Assembly: GCF_036763085.1 (NCBI RefSeq)
Contig: NZ_JBAIYU010000007.1
Span: 262,169-326,168 of the forward strand
Length of the DNA stretch: 64,000 nucleotides
Direction: 5' to 3'
Source: JBAIYU01 sp036763085
GTDB taxonomy: Bacteria; Bacillota; Negativicutes; DSM-1736; Dendrosporobacteraceae
The notes under the pieces: generated by a model
The model's input: the letters and a program-made list of their open reading frames with translations, nothing else
Database searches by the model: none
What the model was told of the DNA's origin: nothing
Translations under genes and position numbers: made by a program
Shown here: piece after piece, positions 7,378-15,874 of the stretch
Position numbering within the stretch: position 1 is the stretch's first letter
Layout of the letters: every line of letters starts with the position of its first letter

Positions 7378-8498
7378 TCCGCCTTAAAGCACTGCTCATC
7401 AAAGAATTTATTCAAATGAAGCGAGATAGGTTAACTTTAGGTATGATGGTAGCTATGCCAATTTTTCAATTATTAATTTTTGGCTTTGCTATTAATACCG
7501 ATATTAAGCATCTACCTACAGTGGTTTTTGATCAATCACTTAAGCAAGAAAGTAGGGAGCTGTTAGAGGCGTTTACAGCCAGCGGCTATTTTGATATAGA
7601 TTATGCTGCAAAGAGTTATGAAGAAGTAAATACTAGAATTGAAAAAGGTGAGGCCAAGGTTGGAATTATTATTCCGCCTGATCTAGCAGAAAATATTAAT
7701 CATGGCCGGCAGGCATCCGTTCAGGTAATTGTCGATGCTTCCGACTCTATGGCTGCATCCTCAGCTATAAGTACCGCTCAAATAATTGGTCAGTTAAAGT
7801 CGCAGGAACTACTAGTTAAGAAATCGCAAGGAATAAATGGGAAGCAAATTATACAACCCTATGATATTAGGATAAGGCCTTGGTATAATCCAGATTTTAT
7901 TACTGCTTACTATATGGTGCCAGGCATACTTGGGGTAATACTTACCATGACAATGGTTATGATAACCTCTATGGCAATTGTCCGGGAGAGAGAGAACGGA
8001 ACATTAGAACAACTTATGGTTACCCCGTTAAAAGCGCATGAATTAATGTTGGGAAAAATTATCCCCTATATCTTCGTGGGCTATGCCCAGGCCACATTAG
8101 CGTTGTTAGTCGGAATTGTTGTTTTTGATTTACCGATGAGAGGCAGTATTGGTTTGCTGTATGCTCTAACATCTATATTTATTGTTGCGTCACTAACCCT
8201 GGGGGTATTAATTTCCAATATTGCTAAAACTCAAATGCAGGCAATGCAAATGTCCTTTTTTGTGTTTCTACCAAGTATTTTATTATCAGGTTTTATGTTT
8301 CCGCGTGAAGCCATGCCGAAGTTGTTTTATTATATCGGCAATGTCCTTCCGTTAACATATTTTCTTCAAATTTTGCGCGGTATTATTTTAAAAGGCATTG
8401 GGCTGCAGTTTCTATGGATTCAGGTGTTATCACTATTAGCATTTATCGTATTAACCTTAGCAATTAGCATAAAGAGGTTTAAAAAAACGCTGGCTTAA
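7374..8498 (+). CDS. ABC-2 type permease of the exporter (YbhS/YbhR-like)
   Basis: 374 residues: an N-terminal membrane helix (about 21-41), a large extracytoplasmic domain (about 45-170) and a C-terminal block of five helices, with the ABC-2 signature VRERENGTLEQLMVTPL (about 203-219) between TM2 and TM3. YbhS and YbhR in E. coli are two different permeases; only one is present here, so it may act as a homodimer. The 3' end overlaps the convergent hydrolase gene by 4 nt and no terminator separates them. Confidence 0.87.
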   Translation: MIRLKALLIKEFIQMKRDRLTLGMMVAMPIFQLLIFGFAINTDIKHLPTVVFDQSLKQESRELLEAFTASGYFDIDYAAKSYEEVNTRIEKGEAKVGIIIPPDLAENINHGRQASVQVIVDASDSMAASSAISTAQIIGQLKSQELLVKKSQGINGKQIIQPYDIRIRPWYNPDFITAYYMVPGILGVILTMTMVMITSMAIVRERENGTLEQLMVTPLKAHELMLGKIIPYIFVGYAQATLALLVGIVVFDLPMRGSIGLLYALTSIFIVASLTLGVLISNIAKTQMQAMQMSFFVFLPSILLSGFMFPREAMPKLFYYIGNVLPLTYFLQILRGIILKGIGLQFLWIQVLSLLAFIVLTLAISIKRFKKTLA

Positions 8499-9271
8499 TA
8501 ATACTCAGGACGTCTGTCGGTGAATACCGGCAGCCTTTTTCTTATTTCATGTACAATAGAAAAATCAACATCAGCAATAATAAGCTCTTCGCCTTCGCCT
8601 CCTTCCATGATAATTTCGCCCCATGGGTTAATTATCATGGAGTGGCCATACATTTTGCCCCGCCCGCGTCCGTTAACAGTATTAGCACTAATAACAAACA
8701 TTTGGTTTTCAATGGCTCGGGCAAGGTTAAGGATGCGCCAATGGTCACCTCTAAGTTCAGGCCATTGGGCTGGGATAAACAGAGTTGTACATCCTGCTAA
8801 AGCCAGAGATCTTGGAAGTTCTGTAAACCGGATATCGTAACAAATTATTAAACCAGACTTTCCAATGCTTAAATCAAAGCTGCATTTTTGGTCACCTGGA
8901 GTGATATGTTTTTCTTCGGCCATCAGTCCAATTAAATGGATTTTGCTATATTTTGCAATAACTTCGCCTGTTTTATCAATGACATAGGCAGTATTATAAA
9001 CTTTATTATTCCGAGCTTCAGCGATAGAACCTGTGATGATTTCAACAGAATGCTCAGTAGCCAGCTGCTTGAGCATTTTTATACTGGGTCCATTTTCTTG
9101 CTCTGCTAACTCACTTATTTGATCAAGCTTGTAGCCTGTAGTCCACATCTCGGGCAGTACAAATAACGTAACCCCTTGCCTTATTCCCTCAGTAATCATT
9201 GTTCGAGCTTTTTGACGGTTGGCTTCGACATCACCTAGTATAATGTCCATTTGCAGTATCGCTATTTTCAT
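8495..9271 (-). CDS. Carbon-nitrogen (nitrilase superfamily) hydrolase
   Basis: 258 residues with the complete catalytic triad of the superfamily: E41 (LPEMW), K110 (YSKIHL) and C144 (ICYDIRF). Length and the C-terminal RRPEYY resemble the omega-amidase / YafV-like branch, which hydrolyses alpha-keto acid amides, but substrate assignment from sequence is weak. Cytoplasmic, no signal peptide. The start has GGAG six bases ahead. It converges on the ABC permease with a 4-nt overlap of the coding ends and is divergent from the guanylate-kinase-like gene. Confidence 0.87.
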   Translation of the reverse strand: MKIAILQMDIILGDVEANRQKARTMITEGIRQGVTLFVLPEMWTTGYKLDQISELAEQENGPSIKMLKQLATEHSVEIITGSIAEARNNKVYNTAYVIDKTGEVIAKYSKIHLIGLMAEEKHITPGDQKCSFDLSIGKSGLIICYDIRFTELPRSLALAGCTTLFIPAQWPELRGDHWRILNLARAIENQMFVISANTVNGRGRGKMYGHSMIINPWGEIIMEGGEGEELIIADVDFSIVHEIRKRLPVFTDRRPEYY

Positions 9272-9433
9272 TATCGATAGCTCCTTTACTTATTAATATA
9301 TTTTTATTTTATCAAATAATTATAAAAACAGACGTAATGTTTATGTTGTACGTAATATTGCGTATTAAGCTGTTTTATTGTACGATTACAGTAAGTATCG
9401 TTACATAATGATAACATTAGAGGAGGGGATTTT

Positions 9434-9988
9434 ATGAATAAAGTGTTTGCAATTGTTGGGCCACCTGCTTCAGGCAAAACCTCCATTACCGCAAGGTTGA
9501 CTAGTGTAGGAATTCCAGAGATAATCAGCCATACTACTCGCAGCCCTCGTGACGGGGAGATAGACGGTATACATTATCATTTTGTTTCGAAAGAAGAATT
9601 CAGTAAACTTGATTTAATTGAGCGTGTCAATTACTCGGGTCATTATTACGGATTAAGTAAACATGAAGTTATAACCAAGGTCAATGAGAATCGGATAAAT
9701 ATTGTAGATGTTGACCGCAGTGGATTAGAGCAATTAAAGAAGCTGCTTGGCGGGCGGGTTGAATCGATTTTTATAATGGTTGATGATATTACTATTATAG
9801 AACGAATGCTCAATCGCGGTGAAGCTAATGTTAATATTCAGCGCCGTTTCGAGTATGCTAAAAAGAATGGTGAATTTGATGACTGGCGTATTGCCGATTA
9901 TGTCATAAAGAACACTAAATCTCTTGATGTGGCAGTAAGGCAGATATTAGCGATTATGGGGCTGGAAGTACCTGCTTTGATAAAGTAA
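9434..9988 (+). CDS. Guanylate-kinase-like P-loop protein
   Basis: 184 residues with P-loop GPPASGKT (9-16), the GMK segment TTRSPRDGEIDGIHYHFV (in part about 35-53) and a SGHYYGLSK stretch in the place of the family's GxYYGT. These support a nucleoside-monophosphate kinase of the guanylate kinase group. It lacks the usual gmk neighbourhood (rpoZ, remA, priA), has a short divergent lid, and may be a paralogue rather than the housekeeping enzyme. AGGAGGGG precedes the ATG. Its stop codon falls within repeat copy D. Confidence 0.75.
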   Translation: MNKVFAIVGPPASGKTSITARLTSVGIPEIISHTTRSPRDGEIDGIHYHFVSKEEFSKLDLIERVNYSGHYYGLSKHEVITKVNENRINIVDVDRSGLEQLKKLLGGRVESIFIMVDDITIIERMLNRGEANVNIQRRFEYAKKNGEFDDWRIADYVIKNTKSLDVAVRQILAIMGLEVPALIK

Positions 9989-10042
9989 ACCACGCTTGCG
10001 CCGAGCTTTAGCGGCAGAGGAAGATGCCGATCGTATAAATAG
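9982..10042 (-). repeat. Dispersed intergenic repeat, copy D (inverted, truncated)
   Basis: In reverse orientation this matches the core of copy B (GCTAAaGCTCGGcGCAAGC then a T-rich end; lower case marks differences). It includes the stop codon of the guanylate-kinase-like gene and lacks the left part of the element. Confidence 0.5.
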
Positions 10043-10086
10043 AAATCTCCATGGTATAAGCTGATAAGCATATACCATGGAGATTT
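10043..10086. terminator. Bidirectional terminator
   Basis: 16-bp perfect stem (10043-10058 with 10071-10086), 12-nt loop, followed by a T-run. Shared by the guanylate-kinase-like gene and the leftward gene ending at 10088. Confidence 0.85.
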
Positions 10087-10087
10087 T

Positions 10088-10357
10088 TTAGTTTAGCCTT
10101 ATTGGCATATCGGTAACATATCCACCCAGAAAAGTTCCGTTTAGTTCAAATATATATTTATAAGTTCGCTCATTGAGCTTTACAATAAATGTCTTCGTTT
10201 CACTGGTATAGTACCATTTTCCAGCATCTTGATAGTAGTATGGCGTTGGATCGTCTGTTACATCCCAGCCATAGTAAGCTACGGATACTGTAGGTGAAAT
10301 AGATATTATAAACGCCATAAATACTATGACTACTGTATGTAAGACTAATTTATTCAC
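10088..10357 (-). CDS. Small secreted protein of unknown function (89 aa)
   Basis: A typical Sec signal peptide (Lys3, hydrophobic core 5-24, likely cut near VSVA-Y) precedes a short mature part of about 62 residues that is rich in Tyr, Thr and Trp (YYGWD, YYYQDAGKWYYTS) and contains no Cys. I do not know the family. The ribosome site AGGAGG lies 8 nt before the ATG and the shared terminator follows at once, so the gene looks real. Confidence 0.6.
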   Translation of the reverse strand: MNKLVLHTVVIVFMAFIISISPTVSVAYYGWDVTDDPTPYYYQDAGKWYYTSETKTFIVKLNERTYKYIFELNGTFLGGYVTDMPIRLN

Positions 10358-10433
10358 TGAAATCGCCTCCTATAATATCAGTATTACCATGTCAGCAGCA
10401 CTTTTAGACTACATTTCAGGGAATTTTTAAGTA

Positions 10434-10496
10434 TTGACATAGCAGTAACAATAAAATAATATATTATCAGTAGAACATATGAATATATGTTCATAT
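10434..10496 (+). promoter_or_regulatory. Promoter and metal-repressor operator of the CadC-ZntA operon
   Basis: -35 TTGACA (10434-10439), 17-bp spacer, -10 TAATAT (10457-10462). Downstream at 10477-10496 lies a 20-bp palindrome with arms ATATGAATAT and ATGTTCATAT (9 of 10 pairs), the form seen for CadC/CzrA-type ArsR repressors. It sits over the transcription start, so binding would block the polymerase. Confidence 0.75.
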
Positions 10497-10512
10497 GATG
10501 GGAGTGTAGATA

Positions 10513-10875
10513 GTGAAAAAACTAGATTGTGACCTATGTGAACAATTTTGTGAGCATCCTCAGATAGTTTGTCTAGCCAAAGCAGAATTAGTTTCAGATG
10601 ATATGGCCTATAAGACGGCTGAGTTCTTTAAGATATTAGCAGATCCAACGCGAATTAAAATATTGCAGACACTTTCAACAAGAGAGTTATGTGTTTGCGA
10701 CATAGCGGCCGTTCTTGATATGGGGCAATCGGCAATTTCCCATCAGCTTCGAATTTTAAGAGGTGCCCGTTTAGTTAAATATCGCAAAGAAGGCAAAATG
10801 GCCTGGTATTCGCTAGACGATGCTCATGTAACAAATCTGTTGATGCAAGGCTTAAATCACGTAGGCCATATTTGA
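10513..10875 (+). CDS. ArsR/SmtB-family metal-sensing repressor (CadC-like)
   Basis: 120 residues, winged helix. Both classical metal sites are visible: cysteines in the N-terminal arm (C6, C9, C13) with the alpha-3 pair ELC60-V-C62-D as in CadC, and an alpha-5 set (D102 or D103, H105, H116, H119) as in CzrA/SmtB. That pattern predicts Cd/Pb/Zn sensing and release of DNA on metal binding. Start is GTG at 10513 with GGGAG ahead. The gene is 13 nt before the P-type ATPase and shares its promoter and operator. Confidence 0.9.
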   Translation: MKKLDCDLCEQFCEHPQIVCLAKAELVSDDMAYKTAEFFKILADPTRIKILQTLSTRELCVCDIAAVLDMGQSAISHQLRILRGARLVKYRKEGKMAWYSLDDAHVTNLLMQGLNHVGHI

Positions 10876-10888
10876 AAGGAGCTCTAAT

Positions 10889-13012
10889 ATGGGAGAAGGT
10901 AATGCGATTGGTTTGCGAAAATCAGTATTCATAGTTAAAGGTTTTGATTGTGCTGACTGCGCAGTAAAGTTGGAAAAAAAGATTGCAGCAATTGCAGGTG
11001 TTTATAAAGCAAATGTCAATTTTGGAGCAGGAAAGCTATCTGTTGAACATTCTCTGGAAGATGCTCAGATCATTACGTTTATTGAGCAGTCAGGGTATGA
11101 AAGCTGGCTGGAAGGAATGGGGCAGTCCAAGGATGTAGCGACTGTATGGTGGAAGAATTTGCGCCTTATAGCAACAGGTGTTTCAGGTTTGCTGTTAGCC
11201 GCAGCTACGCTTATAGACTATCTAGGCATTTACGAGAATATACTGATTCCATTATATTTGCTAACACTTATAATTGGAGGATATTATACTGCTCGAAGCG
11301 CTTTTTATTCTTTACGAAGTTTTTCAATGGATATGAATTTCTTGATGACAATAGCTGTAGTTGGTGCAGCCTTTATTGGTGAATGGAGTGAAGCAGCAAC
11401 GGTTGTTTTTCTCTTTTCGCTTGGTAACACCTTACAGGCCTATACGCTAGATAAAACAAGACAGTCAATTAAGGAGCTTATGGAGCTTGCGCCCAGAGAT
11501 GCGTTAGTACGGCGGCAGAACGTCGAACAGCGTTTGCCTATAGAAGAGATAAGGCTTGGCGATGTCATAATTATAAAGCCTGGTGAAAGAATTGCTATGG
11601 ATGGCGGAGTTATTAAAGGAATGTCAGCCGTAAATCAGGCAGCAATAACAGGTGAATCTATGCCAGTTGAAAAACAGCTTGGTGATATGGTATATGCTGG
11701 TTCTATCAATGAAGCTGGCAGCATGGAAATCGTTGTTACGAAACTTGCGCAAGATTCGACTTTAGCTAAAATCTTAAAATTAGTTGAAGAGGCACAAGCA
11801 CAAAAGGCACCGTCACAGCAGTTTGTCGATAAGTTCGCTGCTTACTACACACCAGTTATTATCATCTCGGCGCTAGGGATAGCACTTATTCCTTGGCTAG
11901 TTTTCAATCAGTCTTTTGATGTTTGGCTCTATCGTGCGCTCGTTCTTTTAGTTATTTCTTGTCCTTGTGCCTTAGTTATATCTACACCAGTTTCAATAGT
12001 ATCAGCAATCGGCAATGCGTCACGAAGAGGTGTTTTAATCAAAGGCGGAGCTTATCTAGAACAGATTGGACAATTAAAAGCAATTGCTTTTGATAAAACA
12101 GGAACGCTGACCTATGGTAAGCCTGAGGTAATAGACATCATCCCAGAATCTACTATTTCTAAAGAACAACTTTTAGCTATAGCCGGCGCTGTTGAAAGAT
12201 TGTCTGAGCATCCGATTGCTCAAGCTATTTTTGATAAAGCGAAAGGTCTTAAATTGCCAAAAACGACTAGCTTTAAAGCACTTGTAGGCAAAGGAGTACA
12301 GGCTGAGATTGAAGGATCAATTGTCTATATAGGTAATGCTCGATTATTTAAAGAGATGATATCCGATTTTACGGTTTATCAAAGTAAAGTTGAGGAACTT
12401 GAAAAACAGGGCAAAACTGTTATGCTAGTAGGAACATCAGCTCAAATTCACGGTATTATTTCGGTGGCGGATACTCTAAGGGCCAATAGTGTCGAAGCGG
12501 TCAAAGCTTTAAAGGATACCGGAGTCGAGAAAATTATAATGCTGACAGGAGACAACAACCGAGTTGCCCGTAGTATTGCGGATCAACTCGGTATAGATAG
12601 TTATGGTGAACTTTTACCTGAAGATAAGGTATCGTTAATCAAAGAATTGTCGCAAAAATACGGCGGGGTAGCCATGGTTGGTGATGGGGTTAACGATGCT
12701 CCTGCACTGGCGGTAGCTAATGTAGGTATTGCGATGGGAGCCCATGGTTCAGACGCAGTTTTAGAGACTGCCGATATTGCGTTAATGTCTGATGATATAA
12801 GTAAGGTAAGCTATTTAATTAGGCTTAGCCGCAAGACTGTAAATATAATAAAGCAAAATGTTGCGCTATCTATAATAATTAAGGTTGTATTCATAGCTGT
12901 TACTCTCGCTGGTGCGGCTAACCTTTGGCTGGCAGTAATTGCCGACATGGGGACATCACTGGCAGTAACGCTAAATGGCATGAGGCTGGCGCGCGGACTA
13001 AAAGAACAGTAG
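10889..13012 (+). CDS. P1B-type Zn/Cd/Pb-exporting ATPase (ZntA/CadA family)
   Basis: 707 residues: an N-terminal HMA domain with C21-A-D-C24, eight membrane helices, actuator TGES, the intramembrane metal motif CPC (358-360), phosphorylation site DKTGT (402-406), SEHP in the nucleotide-binding domain, TGDN and GDGVNDAP hinge. The final helix carries DMGTSLAVTLN, the Asp typical of the Zn/Cd/Pb class (not of copper pumps). It exports divalent soft metals from the cytoplasm under control of the CadC-like repressor just upstream. Confidence 0.92.
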   Translation: MGEGNAIGLRKSVFIVKGFDCADCAVKLEKKIAAIAGVYKANVNFGAGKLSVEHSLEDAQIITFIEQSGYESWLEGMGQSKDVATVWWKNLRLIATGVSGLLLAAATLIDYLGIYENILIPLYLLTLIIGGYYTARSAFYSLRSFSMDMNFLMTIAVVGAAFIGEWSEAATVVFLFSLGNTLQAYTLDKTRQSIKELMELAPRDALVRRQNVEQRLPIEEIRLGDVIIIKPGERIAMDGGVIKGMSAVNQAAITGESMPVEKQLGDMVYAGSINEAGSMEIVVTKLAQDSTLAKILKLVEEAQAQKAPSQQFVDKFAAYYTPVIIISALGIALIPWLVFNQSFDVWLYRALVLLVISCPCALVISTPVSIVSAIGNASRRGVLIKGGAYLEQIGQLKAIAFDKTGTLTYGKPEVIDIIPESTISKEQLLAIAGAVERLSEHPIAQAIFDKAKGLKLPKTTSFKALVGKGVQAEIEGSIVYIGNARLFKEMISDFTVYQSKVEELEKQGKTVMLVGTSAQIHGIISVADTLRANSVEAVKALKDTGVEKIIMLTGDNNRVARSIADQLGIDSYGELLPEDKVSLIKELSQKYGGVAMVGDGVNDAPALAVANVGIAMGAHGSDAVLETADIALMSDDISKVSYLIRLSRKTVNIIKQNVALSIIIKVVFIAVTLAGAANLWLAVIADMGTSLAVTLNGMRLARGLKEQ

Positions 13013-13018
13013 CACCAA

Positions 13019-13046
13019 TTGCAACTTTTGATAGTTATGCTATAAT
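13019..13046 (+). promoter_or_regulatory. Candidate promoter of crcB
   Basis: -35 TTGCAA (13019-13024), 16-bp spacer, -10 TATAAT (13041-13046). It lies before, not after, the hairpin at 13074-13111, so a transcript from here would have to read through it. Confidence 0.45.
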
Positions 13047-13073
13047 TTACTGCAAATAGTAAGTGGAGTTCTT

Positions 13074-13111
13074 AAAATTAGCTCCTACCAAAGTGGTGGG
13101 AGCTAATTTTT
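13074..13111 (+). terminator. Strong hairpin between the metal operon and crcB
   Basis: 17-bp stem with one mismatch (13074-13090 with 13094-13110), 3-nt loop, ends in five T. Either the terminator of the zntA-like operon or an attenuator in the crcB leader. Confidence 0.7.
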
Positions 13112-13128
13112 GACGAAGGGATGAGCTG

Positions 13129-13515
13129 ATGATGCTAAAAAATATTCTTATGGTTGCTGTAGGCGGAAGTATTGGGGCTGTTACCAGATATTTGATTTCA
13201 CTATGGGCAGTAGCAAGAATTGGCGCAGACTTTCCTTATGGAACTTTAATAGCCAATGTTGTCGGTTGCTTTATTATTGGTGTCTTTATGACTATTACCA
13301 TGGAAAAGTTTATAGTTAGCTCCCATATGCGACTACTAGTAACGGTAGGTTTTTTAGGAGGATTAACTACTTTTTCATCTTTTAGCTACGAAACTTTTAA
13401 AGTTTTTGGTGATGCCGGGTTTAATATAGCTATGTATAATGTTTTAGCTAATATAGTGCTGGGCTTTTTAGCAACGTGGGGTGGCATCTTATTAGGCAAA
13501 ATGATAGCTATGTAG
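13129..13515 (+). CDS. crcB: Fluoride channel FluC/CrcB
   Basis: 128 residues and four membrane helices with the family signatures GGSIGAVTRYL (12-22), the Asn of IANVVGCFIIG and the phenylalanine-box segment TTFSSFSYE. Fluc channels assemble as antiparallel dimers and let fluoride leave the cell. Only one crcB gene is present in the window, so the homodimeric form is expected. No canonical fluoride riboswitch can be recognised upstream. The gene is followed after 25 nt by the GGCT-like gene, probably in one transcript. Confidence 0.92.
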   Translation: MMLKNILMVAVGGSIGAVTRYLISLWAVARIGADFPYGTLIANVVGCFIIGVFMTITMEKFIVSSHMRLLVTVGFLGGLTTFSSFSYETFKVFGDAGFNIAMYNVLANIVLGFLATWGGILLGKMIAM

Positions 13516-13540
13516 CTTTCGGAGGAGAGGTTTTAGGGAA

Positions 13541-13951
13541 ATGAGTTACGTATTTGTTTATGGAACTTTGATGAGAGGGTTTGTAAATCACTTCTTACTT
13601 GAGCCGTACATAGTATCAATAAAACCAGCGACTATCTTGGGTAAAATACGCCATTTAGTTGAAGGCTATCCTATGTTGTTTAAGGGCGATGGGGTGGTAT
13701 ATGGAGAATTAGTAGAGCTAACGAATGAGCAGCAGGCTTTAGCCGAGTTGGATGCACTAGAAGAATATTATGGAGCAGGCAATGTTAGCAACTACTATGA
13801 ACGCTGCAGTAAAATAGTTAAAGACAGTTCTGGGCGCGAATTTAGAGCATGGGTTTATTTATGCCCTGATGCTAGAATCGATGAAATAAGCGGACAGAGT
13901 AATGCCATACCGGATGGCGATTGGCGCAAGTTCATTCTCAGTAGAAAATAA
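13541..13951 (+). CDS. Gamma-glutamylcyclotransferase-like protein (YtfP/GGACT fold)
   Basis: 136 residues with the hallmark YGTLMRG loop (8-14), GYPML, VYGELVEL and the acidic segment LDALEEYYG that holds the catalytic Glu of the family, then YERCSKIV and AWVYL. Family enzymes cyclise gamma-glutamyl groups to 5-oxoproline; bacterial members are mostly uncharacterised. GGAGGAGAGG lies 10-20 nt before the ATG. Follows crcB closely and ends at a bidirectional terminator. Confidence 0.8.
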   Translation: MSYVFVYGTLMRGFVNHFLLEPYIVSIKPATILGKIRHLVEGYPMLFKGDGVVYGELVELTNEQQALAELDALEEYYGAGNVSNYYERCSKIVKDSSGREFRAWVYLCPDARIDEISGQSNAIPDGDWRKFILSRK

Positions 13952-13984
13952 AACGAGCATCACTCAGTTTGAGTGATGCTCGTT
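13952..13984. terminator. Bidirectional terminator
   Basis: 15-bp perfect stem (13952-13966 with 13970-13984), 3-nt loop. Shared by the GGCT-like gene and htpX. Confidence 0.85.
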
Positions 13985-13993
13985 ATTTACTTA

Positions 13994-14845
13994 TTATCTT
14001 CTAGCTTGTTCTTGGAGTTTTGCCACACGCTGGGCAGTAGCTGGATGTGTGCTGAACAGGTTTCTAAGCATTCCGCCGACACCGCTTAATGGATTAATGA
14101 TAAACATATGGGAAGTTGCTGGTGTGGCTTGATGCATTACTGCATGCTTAGCATAATGTTCGATTTTTTGCAGTGCACTAGCTAGCGCTAAAGGATTCCC
14201 TGAAATTTGGCCACCCGTTTGGTCAGCTTGAAACTCACGAGCGCGAGATATGCCAAGTTGAATGAGTGTAGCCGCTAATGGAGCAACAATAATTGTAAAG
14301 AGAAGCTCTCCCATACCGCCGCCTTCTTCGTCATCGCGATTTGTTCCAAAAATAGCAGCCCATTGAGCCATGCTGCCTATCCAGGAAATAACACCAGCGA
14401 TAGAAGCAACAACAGTACTGATTAAGGTATCGCGATTTTTAATATGAGCTAATTCGTGAGCTACGACTCCCTCAAGTTCTTCGTAATTTAGAGTACGCAT
14501 AATTCCAGTGGTTACAGCTACGACACCGTTTTCAGGATTACGGCCTGTTGCAAAAGCATTAGGCACATCGGTGTCCACTATATAAACCCTAGGCATTGGC
14601 ATTTTTGCACGCTCGGCAAGTTTTGCGACCATTTTGTATAGATCAGGAGCTTGGTCTGGGCCAACAGGTCGAGCGCTGTACATTTTAAGTACAATTTTGT
14701 CGCTGAACCAGTAACTGCCAAAATTCATGGCAATTGAGATGAGGAGCATAAAAGTTGCTCCAGTTTTGCCGCCAAAGGCGCCGCCAACTGCAACTAAAAG
14801 TCCTGTTAGAGCGGCAAGCAGCAGAGTTGTTTTAAAAGTATTCAC
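13994..14845 (-). CDS. htpX: Membrane zinc metalloprotease HtpX
   Basis: 283 residues: two N-terminal membrane helices (about 6-22 and 30-46), zinc site HELAH (130-134) in the M48 context VVAHELAHIKNRD, two further helices, and the third ligand Glu in SRAREFQADQTG. HtpX is an inner-membrane stress protease with its active site facing the cytoplasm. It lies 17 nt downstream of the TerC gene and is probably read through from the Mn2+-riboswitch-controlled promoter, which would tie membrane proteolysis to manganese status. Confidence 0.93.
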   Translation of the reverse strand: MNTFKTTLLLAALTGLLVAVGGAFGGKTGATFMLLISIAMNFGSYWFSDKIVLKMYSARPVGPDQAPDLYKMVAKLAERAKMPMPRVYIVDTDVPNAFATGRNPENGVVAVTTGIMRTLNYEELEGVVAHELAHIKNRDTLISTVVASIAGVISWIGSMAQWAAIFGTNRDDEEGGGMGELLFTIIVAPLAATLIQLGISRAREFQADQTGGQISGNPLALASALQKIEHYAKHAVMHQATPATSHMFIINPLSGVGGMLRNLFSTHPATAQRVAKLQEQARR

Positions 14846-14862
14846 TATAAATCCCTCCTAAT

Positions 14863-15570
14863 TTAATTTTCAGATGGGGTTACTTCAGTACTAGCGTTCT
14901 TACAACGGATTTTCATCATATGGCCAATTACAACAACACCTATAGTTAAGGTAGCTTGGATAAAGAATGAATAGTAATGGAACATAGGACCAATTACTTT
15001 ATCGGCTAGAATCATTTCAGCAGATGCGAAACCTAGAACTGCGGCACCCGCATAAATAATTAATGGGAATTTGTTTATCAGTTTGATGAAGAGCTGCGAA
15101 CCCCAGACTACTAAAGGTATGCTTGCAAGCAAGCCAATTAATATTAGAGAGTACTTTCCATTTGGCACTGCTTGTGCAACGGCTGCAAGTGATAACACGT
15201 TATCTAGACTCATTATAAGGTCAGCAAAAAGAATTGTTTTGACTGCAGCGGTTAGGGTAGTTGCTTCCTTACAGTTAACATCATCTGACTCATTAGCCAG
15301 CAGCTTAATTGCAATCCATAGCAATGCCACCCCGGCAATAAACTGAAGGTACGGGATCTCGAGTAGACGGGCAGCAACTAAGGTTAACGATACTCTTAGA
15401 GCGACGGCACCGAAACTGCCCCAAAAAATTGCTTTTCTTCGCTGTTCTGGCGGCAAATCTTTACACGCCAGTGCTATAATAATGGCATTATCGCCGCTCA
15501 AAATCAAGTCTAGCAATAATATACTTCCTAATGCCATAAACCAATCAGGACTAAAAATAAATTCAAACAT
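14863..15570 (-). CDS. TerC-family metal exporter (YkoY-like)
   Basis: 235 residues, about seven membrane helices. The two family motifs are present: DLILSGDNAIIIALA (21-35) and its repeat ADLIMSLDNVLSLA (about 116-129), each with the Asp and Asn residues thought to bind metal. TerC proteins of this type (YkoY, YceF) take part in manganese export and metallation of secreted proteins. Control by a yybP-ykoY riboswitch (15875-15992) supports manganese as the relevant ion. GAGGAG precedes the ATG. Confidence 0.88.
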   Translation of the reverse strand: MFEFIFSPDWFMALGSILLLDLILSGDNAIIIALACKDLPPEQRRKAIFWGSFGAVALRVSLTLVAARLLEIPYLQFIAGVALLWIAIKLLANESDDVNCKEATTLTAAVKTILFADLIMSLDNVLSLAAVAQAVPNGKYSLILIGLLASIPLVVWGSQLFIKLINKFPLIIYAGAAVLGFASAEMILADKVIGPMFHYYSFFIQATLTIGVVVIGHMMKIRCKNASTEVTPSEN

Positions 15571-15656
15571 TTTAAAATATTCTCCTCACTTTATTTTAAT
15601 TCATGCATGTTATTTTTATGTCACGCATAACAGCGTTGCGACATAAAATGAGACTT

Positions 15657-15706
15657 AATTCAGGTGGAATTGCCTGTGCCCTTCGGGTGAGAACTCCATC
15701 TGAATT
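15657..15706. repeat. Imperfect palindrome in the terC leader
   Basis: Arms AATTCAGGTGGA (15657-15668) and TCCATCTGAATT (15695-15706) pair 11 of 12. The loop itself contains CCCTTCGGG. It adjoins repeat copy B and could be part of the same inserted element or an independent RNA stem in the long leader. Confidence 0.5.
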
Positions 15707-15710
15707 CTAT

Positions 15711-15803
15711 CCTAACGGAAAGAATAACTTTCCTAAAGGCAGGATAAGCGCAACATCAACTTGCGCTGTCGCTAAGGCTCGGTGCAAGCCGTGTTTTCTT
15801 TAT
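15711..15803 (+). repeat. Dispersed intergenic repeat, copy B
   Basis: Best preserved copy: left hairpin around GGAAAGAATAACTTTCC (15718-15734), middle stem GCGCAA...TTGCGC, right core GCTAAGGCTCGGTGCAAGCC and T-rich end. It lies on the opposite strand within the untranslated leader of terC, between the riboswitch and the coding region. Confidence 0.6.
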
Positions 15804-15874
15804 CGAATTTATTAGCTCTGGCTAATAGAAAGCTGGAGTATTAGAGCGGATTAGTCATCGGACAAAAATTTAAA

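Noticed and set aside
8520..8840. Open frames on the plus strand within the hydrolase gene
   Set aside because: Antisense to a gene with an intact catalytic triad; low-complexity Ser/Pro-rich translation.
10473..10492. LexA box in the CadC promoter (GAAC...GTTC)
   Set aside because: Distance between half sites is 12 bp, not 4; the ATATGAA/TTCATAT symmetry and the downstream ArsR gene fit a metal operator better.
13013..13128. Fluoride riboswitch before crcB
   Set aside because: None of the conserved aptamer pieces are recognisable; only a simple hairpin is present.
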